Below are positions 19,012 through 28,581 of a stretch of DNA of 64,000 bases, in pieces. A model generated the notes under the pieces. That model was not told the origin of the DNA and searched no databases. It saw nothing but the letters and a program-made list of their open reading frames with translations. The stretch spans positions 3,278,501-3,342,500 of the forward strand of contig NZ_CP041330.1 in the NCBI RefSeq assembly GCF_013394165.1. The letters are read 5' to 3'. The stretch comes from Pseudoalteromonas sp. Scap06. GTDB lineage: Bacteria; Pseudomonadota; Gammaproteobacteria; Enterobacterales; Alteromonadaceae. Positions within the stretch are counted from its first letter, which is position 1; each line of letters opens with the position of its first letter. The position numbers were made by a program, and so were the translations under genes.

Positions 19012-19699
19012 CCTCGCCTTGCTGGTTATAAAAACCGGTGGCGCCGTGCTCTATAAAACCAAGGTTAATCATTTTAGCTAAAAATGGATCGCTTTCGTTA
19101 TCGCCAATATCCGCGTAATCGGTGGTTTGAAAGTTATCCCATTTTGCAAACTGAGCCTTAATTGCAGGTGTATCACTGTTTACATCATTTAAGCTAAGCA
19201 AAGTTTGAGTATCATCTTTTTTATTGGTCACACTAAAAGTTTTAACTAATTGTGCTTGCGGGAAAAAAGCTAGTTTAAATTGGTTATCGCCCTCATTAAG
19301 CACGTAATTTTTTACCTCATTACAACCCTCACCTTGTGAACTGACTAGGGTCATTTTTGCAATTAAATGGTTATCCACCAGCTGACTTTTAGCACTCCAA
19401 TTTTGCACTCCACGTACCTCCGATGGTTGGTACTCAATACCGCGTTGTTCGGCATTAAAGTAACGAATAGGACGAAGCTGGTTATTACTTAGCTGCTGCC
19501 AAAGCTCGGTTAGTGTTTCACTTTGATGCGCCACCTGCTGATTGTTTCGCCAAAGAGTAAGTGACTGGGTGCTGTGCTGCGATTTGTGCTGATTGGTAAT
19601 TTTATAGTCGGCTTTTAGTTGCGCAGCATCAATGTCGCACTGCTGGGCGAGCGCACTCGTGCTGGCCAGTGCTGAGAATATAAATAATAGCTTTTTCAT
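18986..19699 (-). CDS. Hypothetical periplasmic protein
   Basis: This 237-residue protein has a Sec signal peptide (MKKLLFIFSALASTSALAQQ). The mature part carries three Cys and a C-terminal GGHHH that may bind metal. It ends inside the 3' end of the convergent antiporter gene. I do not recognise the family. The His tail and secretion suggest an envelope role, but nothing in its sequence identifies an activity. Confidence 0.65.
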   Translation of the reverse strand: MKKLLFIFSALASTSALAQQCDIDAAQLKADYKITNQHKSQHSTQSLTLWRNNQQVAHQSETLTELWQQLSNNQLRPIRYFNAEQRGIEYQPSEVRGVQNWSAKSQLVDNHLIAKMTLVSSQGEGCNEVKNYVLNEGDNQFKLAFFPQAQLVKTFSVTNKKDDTQTLLSLNDVNSDTPAIKAQFAKWDNFQTTDYADIGDNESDPFLAKMINLGFIEHGATGFYNQQGEAIQGGHHH

Positions 19700-19771
19700 T
19701 GGGGTAATCTCTTAGATAAACATTACTTTATGACTCTAAAATAACGCTTAATAATGGCATTTGTATGACAC

Positions 19772-19798
19772 AAAAAAGCCCGCAACATAATGCGGGCT
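19772..19798 (-). terminator. Terminator of the alkaline phosphatase pair
   Basis: On the minus strand AGCCCGCA and TGCGGGCT form an 8-bp stem with a six-base loop, followed by a T run at 19777-19772. It lies 20 bases past the second phosphatase gene. Confidence 0.85.
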
Positions 19799-19817
19799 GT
19801 TTGTTTAGCTAGTTGAT

Positions 19818-21608
19818 TTATTGCGCTACTTTTTCATCCGCCGCTTTTACAAAATCTGCTGCAAAGTCCATTACATGGAATAAAAAGCTTTGCTCATTAG
19901 TGCCTGTTACTAAATGAGCGCCAGGACCCATTGCGTATACACCTACATCTTCACCCGCGTGGGTTTCTGAACTAAGAGGTACTAATGACTCTTGGTGAAA
20001 ACCTGGTGTTGTTGTATCAACATTTGTTAAATCAACACGTCCTGTAACAGGTCCAGCTAAGTAAGAGGCGTCAGCATTAGTTTCATTGCCTAAGTCTCTG
20101 TAACCTAAACCATTGGTATAACCTACGGTGGTATAAGGCATATCGTCGGCGGCAAGGCTTGGCTCGGTTTGGCCTACACCAACCACTTTACCCAATATTG
20201 GGTTACCACGCTTAGGATAACCTGCAATGGTAAACACATGACTATGATCGGCTGTGACCACAATTAATGTTTCTTCTGGGTTAGTACTGTCCATCGCCAC
20301 TTTAACGGCTTTAGCAAATTCAATAGTATCGTTAAGCGCGTTATATGCATTGCCTGCGTGGTGCGCGTGGTCTATTCGTCCCGCTTCTATCGATAAGAAA
20401 AAGCCCTTATCGTTGTTATCAAGCACGTTAATTGCTTTTTCGGTCATTTGCGAAAGCGAAGGCTCGCCCGCTACATCGTTTGCGCGGTCGGCTTCGTATT
20501 GCATGTGGGATTCGTTAAATAAGCCAAATACCTTTGTTGCATCGTCGCTAATGGCATCAAAACCAGTTTGATCCATTACATAGTTGCCGTTAGGATAAGT
20601 TGTTTGCCATTCGGTAACTAAGTTACGGCCATCTGTACGATCCCCTTCAACCGCGCTCATTGCATCACTTGAATTAGCCGCGGCATCTTTTGGTAAAAAG
20701 TGACGACGACCGCCCCCCATTACTACGTCTATGCCATCTACATCAATACCTGCAAAACGTGCTTCTAGGTTGGCTTCAAAGTTAACAAGCTGCGATGCAA
20801 TGTCTTCACAAGCATCTGAACCTGCTGGCATATCTGAGTTATCTTCCCAGTTACGATCAGCCGATTTAGCATACGTTGCCGCTGGCGTTGCATGGGTAAT
20901 GCGCGCCGTTGAAATAAGGCCGGTTGCTTTACCTGCAATTTCGGCAAGCTCAAGCGAAGACACCAGTTCGTTACCGGCAACGGTTGAACAGTTGCCGCGC
21001 TCAATATCTTCGTCTACACCAATGACGCCTACATCGGTTTTAACACCTGACACCATAGCCGTCATTGTGCCTGCAGAGTCGGGGGTTTGTGCATCTACAT
21101 TATAAGTTTTAACAAAGCCTGAGTAAGGCATGGTTTCAAAGCTAAGTTGATAATCTTCACCCATGCCGCCCTCAAGCTGGCCAGCTAAAATACGTGCAGC
21201 CGTAACGGTAGAAATACCCATGCCGTCGCCTACAAATAAAATCACGTTTTTAGCCTTACCCGACTCAGTAACCACCTCGGTATTAGCTTGCTGCGTTGCT
21301 GCTAACTTAGTTTGCGCGTCGCTATACCATGCGTTACCTGTAAGGTTAGCTAATTGATCTGTAGTTAACGACGTTGCCGGCGCATTACACACTAGGTTAG
21401 ATGAGTTAACTTCGTCGCTATCTAGCTGGCCATTTTCGTTAGTATCTACGCCCACTTGCGTTTCTACACCGCCATTAATACATTGCGCTGAGCCCACAGC
21501 TATTGCGTTATCTACTGCGATAATGTTGTTATTACTTTTATCGTCATCACTTGAACAACCCGCTAGCGCGACCATTACTGCTAAAGAAAGTACTGTTAAT
21601 TTTTTCAT
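19818..21608 (-). CDS. phoA: Alkaline phosphatase, lipoprotein form (second of tandem pair)
   Basis: This protein of about 596 residues belongs to the alkaline phosphatase superfamily. It has the metal site VGDGMGISTVTAAR, the nucleophile region TPDSAGTMTAM, the ligands DHAHHAGN and VTADHSHVF, and a late SETHAGEDV. It hydrolyses phosphomonoesters to free phosphate outside the cytoplasm. Unlike its upstream twin it has a lipobox (LAGCSSDDD). An inserted N-terminal stretch carries a calcium-loop-like DTNENGQLDSDE. The ATG at 21608 is preferred over one four codons earlier. Only 12 bases separate it from the first phosphatase, so both are expressed from the same Pho-box promoter. Confidence 0.88.
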   Translation of the reverse strand: MKKLTVLSLAVMVALAGCSSDDDKSNNNIIAVDNAIAVGSAQCINGGVETQVGVDTNENGQLDSDEVNSSNLVCNAPATSLTTDQLANLTGNAWYSDAQTKLAATQQANTEVVTESGKAKNVILFVGDGMGISTVTAARILAGQLEGGMGEDYQLSFETMPYSGFVKTYNVDAQTPDSAGTMTAMVSGVKTDVGVIGVDEDIERGNCSTVAGNELVSSLELAEIAGKATGLISTARITHATPAATYAKSADRNWEDNSDMPAGSDACEDIASQLVNFEANLEARFAGIDVDGIDVVMGGGRRHFLPKDAAANSSDAMSAVEGDRTDGRNLVTEWQTTYPNGNYVMDQTGFDAISDDATKVFGLFNESHMQYEADRANDVAGEPSLSQMTEKAINVLDNNDKGFFLSIEAGRIDHAHHAGNAYNALNDTIEFAKAVKVAMDSTNPEETLIVVTADHSHVFTIAGYPKRGNPILGKVVGVGQTEPSLAADDMPYTTVGYTNGLGYRDLGNETNADASYLAGPVTGRVDLTNVDTTTPGFHQESLVPLSSETHAGEDVGVYAMGPGAHLVTGTNEQSFLFHVMDFAADFVKAADEKVAQ

Positions 21609-21619
21609 ATTCGCCGCCA

Positions 21620-23203
21620 TTATTGCTGAGTTAATTCAAGTGCTTGGTTAATTAGATGAAATACAACGTTTTGCTCAATTACACCTTGAGCAAGTTGTGC
21701 ACCAGGGCCTTTAGCGTGCAATGAAATATCTTCACCAGCATGCGTTTCAGAGCCTAGTGGTACGGTTGTTTCTTGGTGAAAACCAGGGGTTGTTGTATCA
21801 ACGCCGTTTAGCTCAACACGCCCAGCGACTGGGCCGCTTAAGTACGCTGCATCGGCATCAGTTTCATCACCTAAGTCTCTAAAACCCAGTCCATTTGCAT
21901 AACCTACCGTGGTGTATGGCATATCGTCGGCGGCAAGGCTTGGCACTGTTTGGCCTACAGCAACTACTTGACCTAAAATTGGGTTACCGCGTTTAGGGTA
22001 ACCAGCAATAGTAAATACGTGACTGTGATCGGCAGTGACTAAAATAAGGGTTTCTTCTGGGTTGGTATTATCGATTGCCGCTTGCACTGCATTGGCAAAT
22101 TCAATGGTGTCGTTAAGTGCGTTGTAAGCGTTACCCGCATGATGTGCGTGGTCAATTCGGCCCGACTCAACCGTTAAGAAAAAGCCATTTTCGTTTTTAC
22201 CCAGTACATCAATCGCTTTAGTCGTCATGTCGGTAAGTGAAGGCTCACCTGCCACGTCATTACTGCGGTCGGCTTCGTATTGCATGTGCGATTCGTTAAA
22301 TAAACCAAATACTTGGGTTACATCGTCAGCAATAGCATCAAACCCAGCTTGGTCCATAACGTACGTTGCATTTGGATATTGTGTTTGCCACTCAGTTACA
22401 AGATTGCGCTCATCAGTACGATCACCTTCAACAGCGCTCACTGCGTCACTTGAATTAGCCGCAGCATCTTTTGGTAAAAAGTGACGACGACCGCCGCCCA
22501 TTACAAAATCAAGGCCGTCTACATCAATACCTACAAAGCGCGCTTCTAGATTTTTTTCAAAGTTAACTAGCTGTGAGGCAATATCTTCACAGCCTTCTGA
22601 GCCCTCGGGCATATCTGAGATATCTTCCCAGTTACGATCTGCCGATTTAGCATACGTTGCCGCTGGCGTTGCATGAGTAATACGTGCGGTAGAAATAACA
22701 CCTGTTGCTAGGCCTTTAATTTCAGCCAGTTCTGTTGCTGTTAAAAGCTCGTTTCCTGCAACTGTTGAGCACACACCGCGTTCAATGTCTTCGTCTACAC
22801 CAATCACGCCTACATCAGTTTTAACACCTGAGATCATCGCTGTCATTGTGCCTGCAGAATCGGGAGTTTGTGCATCTACGTTGTAGGTTTTAACTTGTGC
22901 AGAATATGGAAATTCTTCAAAACTTAAATAGCCTTCTTCACCTGGGTTGCCTGCTCGTTGGCCTTTTAAAATTCGCGCTGCCGTTAGGGTAGAAATACCC
23001 ATGCCGTCACCAACAAATAAAATCACGTTTTTTGCTTTTGTAACTTGTGCACTTTGTGCTTGGGTGTTTTTAGTAGCTAACGTAGTTTGTGCATTTGTAT
23101 ACCAGTTATTATTTATTTGGCTTTGTGGTAGTACATTTGCATGGCTAGCAGCGCTTAACATAAATGTTAGCCCAACCGCCGCAGCGACTTTTTTAATTTT
23201 CAT
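21620..23203 (-). CDS. phoA: Alkaline phosphatase (first of tandem pair)
   Basis: This 527-residue secreted enzyme has a Sec signal peptide (cleavage near SHA-N) and the same catalytic blocks as its neighbour: VGDGMGISTLTAAR, TPDSAGTMTAM, DHAHHAGN, VTADHSHVF and SETHAGED. The two proteins are clearly tandem duplicates, sharing long identical stretches through the catalytic core and differing mainly at the N-terminus. It releases phosphate from organic esters in the periplasm or outside the cell. A good AGGAATTAGG ribosome site precedes the ATG and a Pho box lies about 100 bases upstream, so phosphate-starvation control by PhoB is very likely. Confidence 0.9.
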   Translation of the reverse strand: MKIKKVAAAVGLTFMLSAASHANVLPQSQINNNWYTNAQTTLATKNTQAQSAQVTKAKNVILFVGDGMGISTLTAARILKGQRAGNPGEEGYLSFEEFPYSAQVKTYNVDAQTPDSAGTMTAMISGVKTDVGVIGVDEDIERGVCSTVAGNELLTATELAEIKGLATGVISTARITHATPAATYAKSADRNWEDISDMPEGSEGCEDIASQLVNFEKNLEARFVGIDVDGLDFVMGGGRRHFLPKDAAANSSDAVSAVEGDRTDERNLVTEWQTQYPNATYVMDQAGFDAIADDVTQVFGLFNESHMQYEADRSNDVAGEPSLTDMTTKAIDVLGKNENGFFLTVESGRIDHAHHAGNAYNALNDTIEFANAVQAAIDNTNPEETLILVTADHSHVFTIAGYPKRGNPILGQVVAVGQTVPSLAADDMPYTTVGYANGLGFRDLGDETDADAAYLSGPVAGRVELNGVDTTTPGFHQETTVPLGSETHAGEDISLHAKGPGAQLAQGVIEQNVVFHLINQALELTQQ

Positions 23204-23303
23204 CCTAATTCCTGTTATGTAGTGGTTATTTTAAAAAGTGTGAACTCAAAAACATCAACCGCTGCACTATAGGAAATAGATGTTACTAATAAAGGTAATT
23301 TTA

Positions 23304-23321
23304 ATGACAAGAAGGTGACAG
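23304..23321 (-). promoter_or_regulatory. Pho box
   Basis: The minus strand reads CTGTCAC-CTTC-TTGTCAT: two 7-base PhoB half-sites separated by four bases, as in the consensus CTGTCAT-n4-CTGTCAT. It lies about 100 bases upstream of the first phosphatase gene. Confidence 0.85.
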
Positions 23322-23517
23322 CCAAATTTTATATCAATAAAACCTCTTTTGTATTTCCATCGACTGTTTAACCCTTCTCATAATATATGTAACAGCCCTA
23401 TAAAAGCACATCACAATATAAATATAATAAAGCCGCTTAGTTTATTGATCTCTTGCTTGAGCATAAGCCTGCTATTGCCTACAATAGCGCATAATTAATT
23501 CAACGCAGATCACTATT

Positions 23518-23763
23518 ATGACTGATACAAACAAACCAGAATTACCTAATCAACTGTCTATTAACCCACGTAGCAAATTTTATGTAGAAGAAGTATTTGA
23601 ACATGAAATCGGTATTACTCTTAACGGTAAAGAGCGTTTTGACGTTGAAGAATACTGCATCAGCGAAGGTTGGATTAAAGTAGCAGCGCCTAAAGCGCTA
23701 GACCGTCGCGGTCAGCCATTACTTATGAAAGTAAAAGGCACTGTAGAAGCGTTTTATAAGTAA
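23518..23763 (+). CDS. DUF3297 small protein
   Basis: This 81-residue cytoplasmic protein matches the DUF3297 family over its whole length (PNQLSINPRSKFY, GITLNGKERFDVEEYC, GWIKVAAPKALDRRGQPL). The family is conserved in many proteobacteria and has no assigned function. It is a single-gene unit with a clear terminator downstream. It shares the intergenic region of about 310 bases with the divergent alkaline phosphatase promoter. Confidence 0.87.
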   Translation: MTDTNKPELPNQLSINPRSKFYVEEVFEHEIGITLNGKERFDVEEYCISEGWIKVAAPKALDRRGQPLLMKVKGTVEAFYK

Positions 23764-23784
23764 TAGCTTACTTATAAAAAGAAC

Positions 23785-23815
23785 AGCGACACCTCACTGG
23801 GTAGTCGCTTTTTTT
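23785..23815 (+). terminator. Terminator after the DUF3297 gene
   Basis: AGCGAC and GTCGCT form a stem around a 13-base loop, followed by seven T residues. Confidence 0.8.
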
Positions 23816-23931
23816 GTGCCTGTTTAAAGCATGTTGAACTTTTTTCATACTCAACCTGATGAAGTTTCATTATGAATTGTCAAAAAATATGTTTGAATAA
23901 CCTTAAATATTTAGACGTTTAGAAGTCCATT

Positions 23932-24834
23932 ATGAGCAGGTTAACAATATTAGATGGCGGCATGGGCCGTGAACTTAAACGCATGGGCGCGCCGTTTTCA
24001 CAGCCACTTTGGAGTGCGCAAGCTCTAATAGAAGCACCACAATGCGTAACTCAAGCACATGAAGCTTTTATAAATGCAGGGGCAGAAATTATTACGGTAA
24101 ATAGCTATGCGTGTGTCCCCTTTCATTTAGGTGAAGCATTATATCAAGCACAAGGCGCAGCACTTGCACAGCAAGCTGCTGTAATTGCAAAAGAAGCGGC
24201 TCAAAACGCTAAACAAAACGTGCTAGTAGCGGGTTCATTGCCACCCGCATTTGGATCGTACCGTGCTGATTTTTTTCAAAGTGATCGCGCATTTACTATT
24301 TTAGATACCCTATATAAAGCACAAGATGAATATGTAGATATTTGGATTGGCGAAACTATTTCCAGTATTGAAGAAGCTCATGTAATGGCAAGGGTGCTTA
24401 AAAATTCAAACAAACCATGTTATTTCGCATTTACCTTAAGTGATGAAGTAAGCGAACAAGCAACATTACGCTCTGGTGAATTAGTATCCGATGCTACCTT
24501 AGCATTGCTCGAACATAATATAGCGGGCATATTCTTCAACTGCTCTATTCCCGAGGTCATTGAACAAGCGCTACGCGACACAAGTACTGTGCTAAAACAG
24601 CAGAATAAAAATGTTGATTTAGGGGCCTTTGCGAATGGCTTTACACCAATAGCCAGCGACTATAAAGCCAATGAAGGCTCGCAAGGTTACCGCGATTTAT
24701 CACCCGCTGAGTATGTAGCGTTTGCCAAGCAATGGCACAACCTTGGCGCAACAATTATTGGTGGCTGCTGTGGTATTGGCCCCGAATTCATTGCAGCATT
24801 GGTAAAGTGGAAAAGGGATATTAAAGAGTTTTAA
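23932..24834 (+). CDS. Homocysteine S-methyltransferase family protein
   Basis: This 300-residue cytoplasmic enzyme has the Hcy-binding fold: LTILDGGMGRELKRMG at the N-terminus, ITVNSYACVP, and the zinc ligands in FFNCS (about residue 200) and GGCCGIGPEFI near the C-terminus. Members transfer a methyl group from S-methylmethionine or a related donor to homocysteine to make methionine. The methyl donor cannot be read from sequence. It stands alone on the plus strand, next to the zinc locus, and is itself a zinc enzyme. Confidence 0.85.
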   Translation: MSRLTILDGGMGRELKRMGAPFSQPLWSAQALIEAPQCVTQAHEAFINAGAEIITVNSYACVPFHLGEALYQAQGAALAQQAAVIAKEAAQNAKQNVLVAGSLPPAFGSYRADFFQSDRAFTILDTLYKAQDEYVDIWIGETISSIEEAHVMARVLKNSNKPCYFAFTLSDEVSEQATLRSGELVSDATLALLEHNIAGIFFNCSIPEVIEQALRDTSTVLKQQNKNVDLGAFANGFTPIASDYKANEGSQGYRDLSPAEYVAFAKQWHNLGATIIGGCCGIGPEFIAALVKWKRDIKEF

Positions 24835-24919
24835 TATCCCTTATTTAACTACAAAAATATAGAGAAACCTTAAAAGCTGAAATGATTAATTCCCAATACC
24901 TAATCGAGCCCTTGTATTG

Positions 24920-25336
24920 CTAGGCTACTTGGTCAGATCCACCTGCTGAACACGGACATTTTTCGTCATGCTTTTTAAAACACTGTTGGTAATTAAGCCA
25001 ATGAGCTAACGCGATAAAAGCAGAGCCAATTAAAGTGAAGGTTTTTTCGGCCACTTCATGGCCTAATAATACTGCAGTTATCAAAAAGACTAGACCAACA
25101 ACTCCACACGCCATATAACGTATACGTTTGTGCTTTTTACAGCCTAAGCTCAAAGCTAATAAGCTTGTTGGCAGTACGGCAGCAAGAATCCATAAATGAA
25201 ACTGTTCACCATTTATTTGCAGTACAGCAATGCTTGGCAACAGCGCTAAAATAATCGGTGTTGCAAAACAATGTACCGTGCACATTAACGAAAGCCCAAT
25301 GGCAAACTTATCTGCTGTCGTTTGAGTCAGCTTCAT
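24920..25336 (-). CDS. MerC-domain inner-membrane protein
   Basis: This 138-residue protein has four membrane helices and the MerC pattern: a Cys pair in the first helix region (SLMCTVHCFATPII), a Cys-Lys-Lys-His-Lys loop (LGCKKHKR), and a C-terminal CFKKHDEKCPCS. MerC proteins were first known as mercuric-ion importers. Chromosomal copies next to zur are more likely zinc or other soft-metal transporters. The start overlaps the zur stop codon, so the two are co-transcribed; zinc transport is inferred from that context. Confidence 0.8.
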   Translation of the reverse strand: MKLTQTTADKFAIGLSLMCTVHCFATPIILALLPSIAVLQINGEQFHLWILAAVLPTSLLALSLGCKKHKRIRYMACGVVGLVFLITAVLLGHEVAEKTFTLIGSAFIALAHWLNYQQCFKKHDEKCPCSAGGSDQVA

Positions 25337-25827
25337 TATTTATCCTTCTTTTTAATTGTGTTAGCGGTACTTTGCTGACACCCAAAGCAAACACCTGAGA
25401 TTTCTAGTTGCGAAGTTGTTGGCGCAAACCCTCTTATTTTAAGTTGTTTAAACAAATACTTAGCCGAATTATCAAGGTCTTTCACCTCACTTGCTTTATT
25501 ACAAGAGCTACAAATTAAAAACATCGATAGTTGATGCTCTCTATCATCATTAACGTGACTGCACGGTATAAACTTATTTTCTAACTTTAATCTATGTACC
25601 AGACCTACCGACTCTAAAAAGCCTAATATCCGATAAACGGACATTGCCAAAATCGGTGTATTTATTTGCTTATTATATTGATCTGTTAACTCATAAGCAG
25701 ACAAAGGTTTATTTGCTTGCAATAGAATTTCAAATACCTGCTGACGTTTTGGCGTTAATTTTTTTTCAGAGGCTTCACATCTTTTTATCGCAAAGCCAAC
25801 CATCTCTTTAAATTGCTGTTTATTCAT
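25336..25827 (-). CDS. zur: Zur-type Fur-family repressor
   Basis: This protein of about 163 residues has an N-terminal winged helix (LTPKRQQVFEILLQANKPLSAYELTDQY, recognition helix near ILAMSVYRILGFLE). The C-terminal dimer domain has two Cys pairs (CSSCNKA and CFGCQQ) forming the structural zinc site, and regulatory ligands in the CSHVNDDREHQ region. This resembles E. coli Zur more than Fur. Upstream codons from 25845 are open, but the ATG at 25827 gives the normal length. It is co-transcribed with the MerC-like gene and divergent from a receptor preceded by Zur-type boxes. Confidence 0.85.
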   Translation of the reverse strand: MNKQQFKEMVGFAIKRCEASEKKLTPKRQQVFEILLQANKPLSAYELTDQYNKQINTPILAMSVYRILGFLESVGLVHRLKLENKFIPCSHVNDDREHQLSMFLICSSCNKASEVKDLDNSAKYLFKQLKIRGFAPTTSQLEISGVCFGCQQSTANTIKKKDK

Positions 25828-26076
25828 ATTACCCACACTAACCAAGTGAGCTGGCGTTTTAACTTTGCCATCCTTGTTGCCAATGCCTCCGTTGTGGTTT
25901 TATCTAAAAATGTATTAACTAGAGATAAATAAATGTAACAACTAACTTTTGCTTCACAACAAACAACTCACCCACAAACAACACCTAAACAATGACAATA
26001 AATATTTAAAGCACTGAATTTATATAGGTTATGTAGCCAAATTGTATGCCCTGAATGATTTTTAGTTAATTAACTA

Positions 26077-26122
26077 TTGATACAATATAACATTTCAAGC
26101 ACAATTGATACAATATAACATT
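26077..26122 (+). promoter_or_regulatory. Tandem Zur-type operators
   Basis: TTGATACAATATAACATT occurs twice as a perfect direct repeat, at 26077-26094 and 26105-26122, 28 bases apart. The right half TATAACATTTC of the first copy matches the E. coli Zur box half-site GAAATGTTAT. The second copy ends 16 bases before the receptor ATG, so a bound repressor would block transcription or translation start. Confidence 0.75.
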
Positions 26123-26137
26123 CGCAAAGGAATTCAA

Positions 26138-28549
26138 ATGACACGAAAATCTCAATTAGCTGTTTTGATAGCTGCTTTATTACCTGCAAGTGTGCTTGCA
26201 AATACCATCGAAGGTGTTGTTTTAAACAACCAAGGTAAAGTGGTGACCAACGCAACTGTAGAAGTTGAAGGCTCAGATATAACAGCAGTAACAGATGCAA
26301 GCGGTAAGTTCGTAATAACTGATTTAAAAAGTGGTTTAAAAGAACTTCATATTACCGCCCCTGGTTATGCCCACCTGCATCGAGATATCACATTTAGTGA
26401 TGATAAAAGCCAGTCAATTACCTTTAAGTTAGAACGTTCACCCATTGAAGTAATTGATATTGAAGCGACGCCTATTCACATGTCGGCAATGGAATCCTCG
26501 TCTCCCGTTAGCGTGTTATCTGGCGAACAATTAAGACGGCAGCAAGCTGCAACCCTTGGCGATAGCCTTGAAAAACTCCCGGGGGTTAATACTAACTTTC
26601 ATGCAAAAGTAGCCAGTACACCTATCATTCGTGGCTTAAGCGGGCCGCGTGTTCTAATTACTCAAAACGGCCTTGATGTCAGTGATGTTTCTCGCGTTGG
26701 CCCTGATCACTCCGTTGCATCAGAGGCGTCAACTGCAAAACAAATCGAAGTACTACGTGGTCCTGCCACTTTATTTTATGGCAGCGGCGCCATTGGTGGT
26801 GTGGTTAATGTAGTTGATAATCGTGTGCCTACCGACAGCACAACTCGCGGCGAATGGAACCTTGAGCACAACTCTGTTGATAACCAAAAAGTAGCCTCGT
26901 TTAACGCTACTACAGGAACTGATTCTCTTGCATTTTATGCCGATGCGTTCTGGCGTGAAGCCGATGACTATGAAATACCCGTGGCCGCTGAATTTGCCCA
27001 TAATGACCATAACCATGAAGAACATAGTGGCGATTACACCGTTGCAAATAGTAATGAAGAGTCTGACGGCTTTACCTTAGGTACTAGCTATCTATTTGAC
27101 CAAGGTTTTGTAGGTATAGCTGTTGAGCAATTTAATCGTCAATACGGCATTCCAGGCCACACCCATGGTGGCGAAGATGTTAATAGCGCTGAGGAAAGCG
27201 TATATGCCGACTTAGAGCAAACTAAAGTGCAATTATTAGGCGAGTATAACCTCGATAATAAATGGCTTAATAAAATAAACCTGCGCGCAGGTTTTACAGA
27301 TTACGAACATGCTGAAATTGAACATGGCGCAGTGGGTACCACGTTTGAAAATGAAACCAATGAGTTACGCGTAGACTTAATGCATAACCCGTTTGCGCAG
27401 TGGAATGGTGGTTTGAGCTTTCATTACAAACACAGTGATGTTGAAGCGCAAGGCTCTGAGGCATTCACACCACCGTCACAAACACAAAGCTTTGCTATAG
27501 CACTGATGGAAGAAAGACACTTTGGTGACTTTTTAGTGCAATTAGGTGGCCGAGTTGAACGGGTAACCATCGATGCTGATAACGTGTTACTACCTAACAT
27601 AGATGCACACGCACACAATGACACCGGTGTTCATGACGATCATGCTCATGAAGAACATGCCGGCAATACTCGCGTATTTGACGTAGAACAAGAATTCACA
27701 CCAGTTAGTTTATCAACAGGTGTCGTGTGGGATTTTGCACCTAGCTACAACTTAGGCTTGTCGGTATCTCGTTCTGAGCGTGCTCCTTCGGTGTCGGAGC
27801 TATTATCATTCGGCCCTCACATTGGAACTGGTACTTATGAAGTAGGCGCACTATTTGATATTCATGAAGACGGCCATTTTGGTTTATCTGAGCAAGCGCT
27901 TGACCTAGAAACAGCAAACAATATTGATTTAACGTTTCGTAAAACCCAAGGTGATATCGGTTTCATTCTTAATGCTTTCTACAACCAAGTCGACAATTAT
28001 TATTACCAAATCGACACAGGCCTATACGCCGAAAGCGGCCACGACCATGGTGATGAGCATAATCATGACCACGGTGACGAGCATGATCACTCATCTGAAC
28101 TCCCAGTTTATTTATTTAAAACAGATGACGTAATTTTACATGGCTTTGAAGCCCAATTTGCATGGCAGTTAACCGATGAGTTTAAAGTTGATTTATTCTC
28201 AGATTACGTTCGTGCAAGCCTTAAAGACGGTGGCGATTTACCACGCACACCACCGCTACGTTTTGGTACTGAGTTTAGCTACCAAACAAATAAGCTGAGT
28301 GCGCACCTCCACGTAACTCGCTATCAAGAGCAAGACCGCACAGCACCAGAAGAAACAGCTACAAACGGCTATACCATGCTTGATGCCAGCGTTTCATATG
28401 ACTTATCAGTGCTAAATCAAGATGTGTCTGTGTATCTACGAGGCACTAACTTAACAGACACAGAAGCGCGCGTGCATAGTTCATTTTTAAAGAGTATAGC
28501 GCCACGTCCAGGTCGTAGCTTTGCACTAGGTATTCGCGGTTACTTTTAA
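26138..28549 (+). CDS. ZnuD-like TonB-dependent receptor with His-rich loops
   Basis: This protein of about 803 residues starts at the ATG at 26138 (AAAGG upstream); an in-frame ATG at 26105 would lie inside the second operator. It has a signal peptide, a carboxypeptidase-regulatory-like domain (about residues 20-100) and a plug with LRRQQAATLGDSLEKLPGV, PIIRGLSGPRVLI and VLRGPATLFYGSGAIGGVV. The barrel contains three His/Asp/Glu-rich loops (HNDHNHEEH, HDDHAHEEH, HDHGDEHNHDHGDEHDH). These loops are the mark of ZnuD-type zinc receptors. It forms an operon with the AztD-like gene 32 bases downstream. Confidence 0.9.
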   Translation: MTRKSQLAVLIAALLPASVLANTIEGVVLNNQGKVVTNATVEVEGSDITAVTDASGKFVITDLKSGLKELHITAPGYAHLHRDITFSDDKSQSITFKLERSPIEVIDIEATPIHMSAMESSSPVSVLSGEQLRRQQAATLGDSLEKLPGVNTNFHAKVASTPIIRGLSGPRVLITQNGLDVSDVSRVGPDHSVASEASTAKQIEVLRGPATLFYGSGAIGGVVNVVDNRVPTDSTTRGEWNLEHNSVDNQKVASFNATTGTDSLAFYADAFWREADDYEIPVAAEFAHNDHNHEEHSGDYTVANSNEESDGFTLGTSYLFDQGFVGIAVEQFNRQYGIPGHTHGGEDVNSAEESVYADLEQTKVQLLGEYNLDNKWLNKINLRAGFTDYEHAEIEHGAVGTTFENETNELRVDLMHNPFAQWNGGLSFHYKHSDVEAQGSEAFTPPSQTQSFAIALMEERHFGDFLVQLGGRVERVTIDADNVLLPNIDAHAHNDTGVHDDHAHEEHAGNTRVFDVEQEFTPVSLSTGVVWDFAPSYNLGLSVSRSERAPSVSELLSFGPHIGTGTYEVGALFDIHEDGHFGLSEQALDLETANNIDLTFRKTQGDIGFILNAFYNQVDNYYYQIDTGLYAESGHDHGDEHNHDHGDEHDHSSELPVYLFKTDDVILHGFEAQFAWQLTDEFKVDLFSDYVRASLKDGGDLPRTPPLRFGTEFSYQTNKLSAHLHVTRYQEQDRTAPEETATNGYTMLDASVSYDLSVLNQDVSVYLRGTNLTDTEARVHSSFLKSIAPRPGRSFALGIRGYF

Positions 28550-28581
28550 GCGCTAAAAAATTATAAATAAAGGAAATTAAC

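Noticed and set aside
20254..21357. Several open frames on the plus strand opposite the alkaline phosphatases
   Set aside because: They are antisense shadows of two clear enzymes, with compositions unlike real proteins and no start signals.
26105..26137. Earlier in-frame ATG for the ZnuD-like receptor
   Set aside because: It lies inside the second Zur-type operator and lacks a ribosome site; the ATG at 26138 has AAAGG and gives a normal signal peptide.
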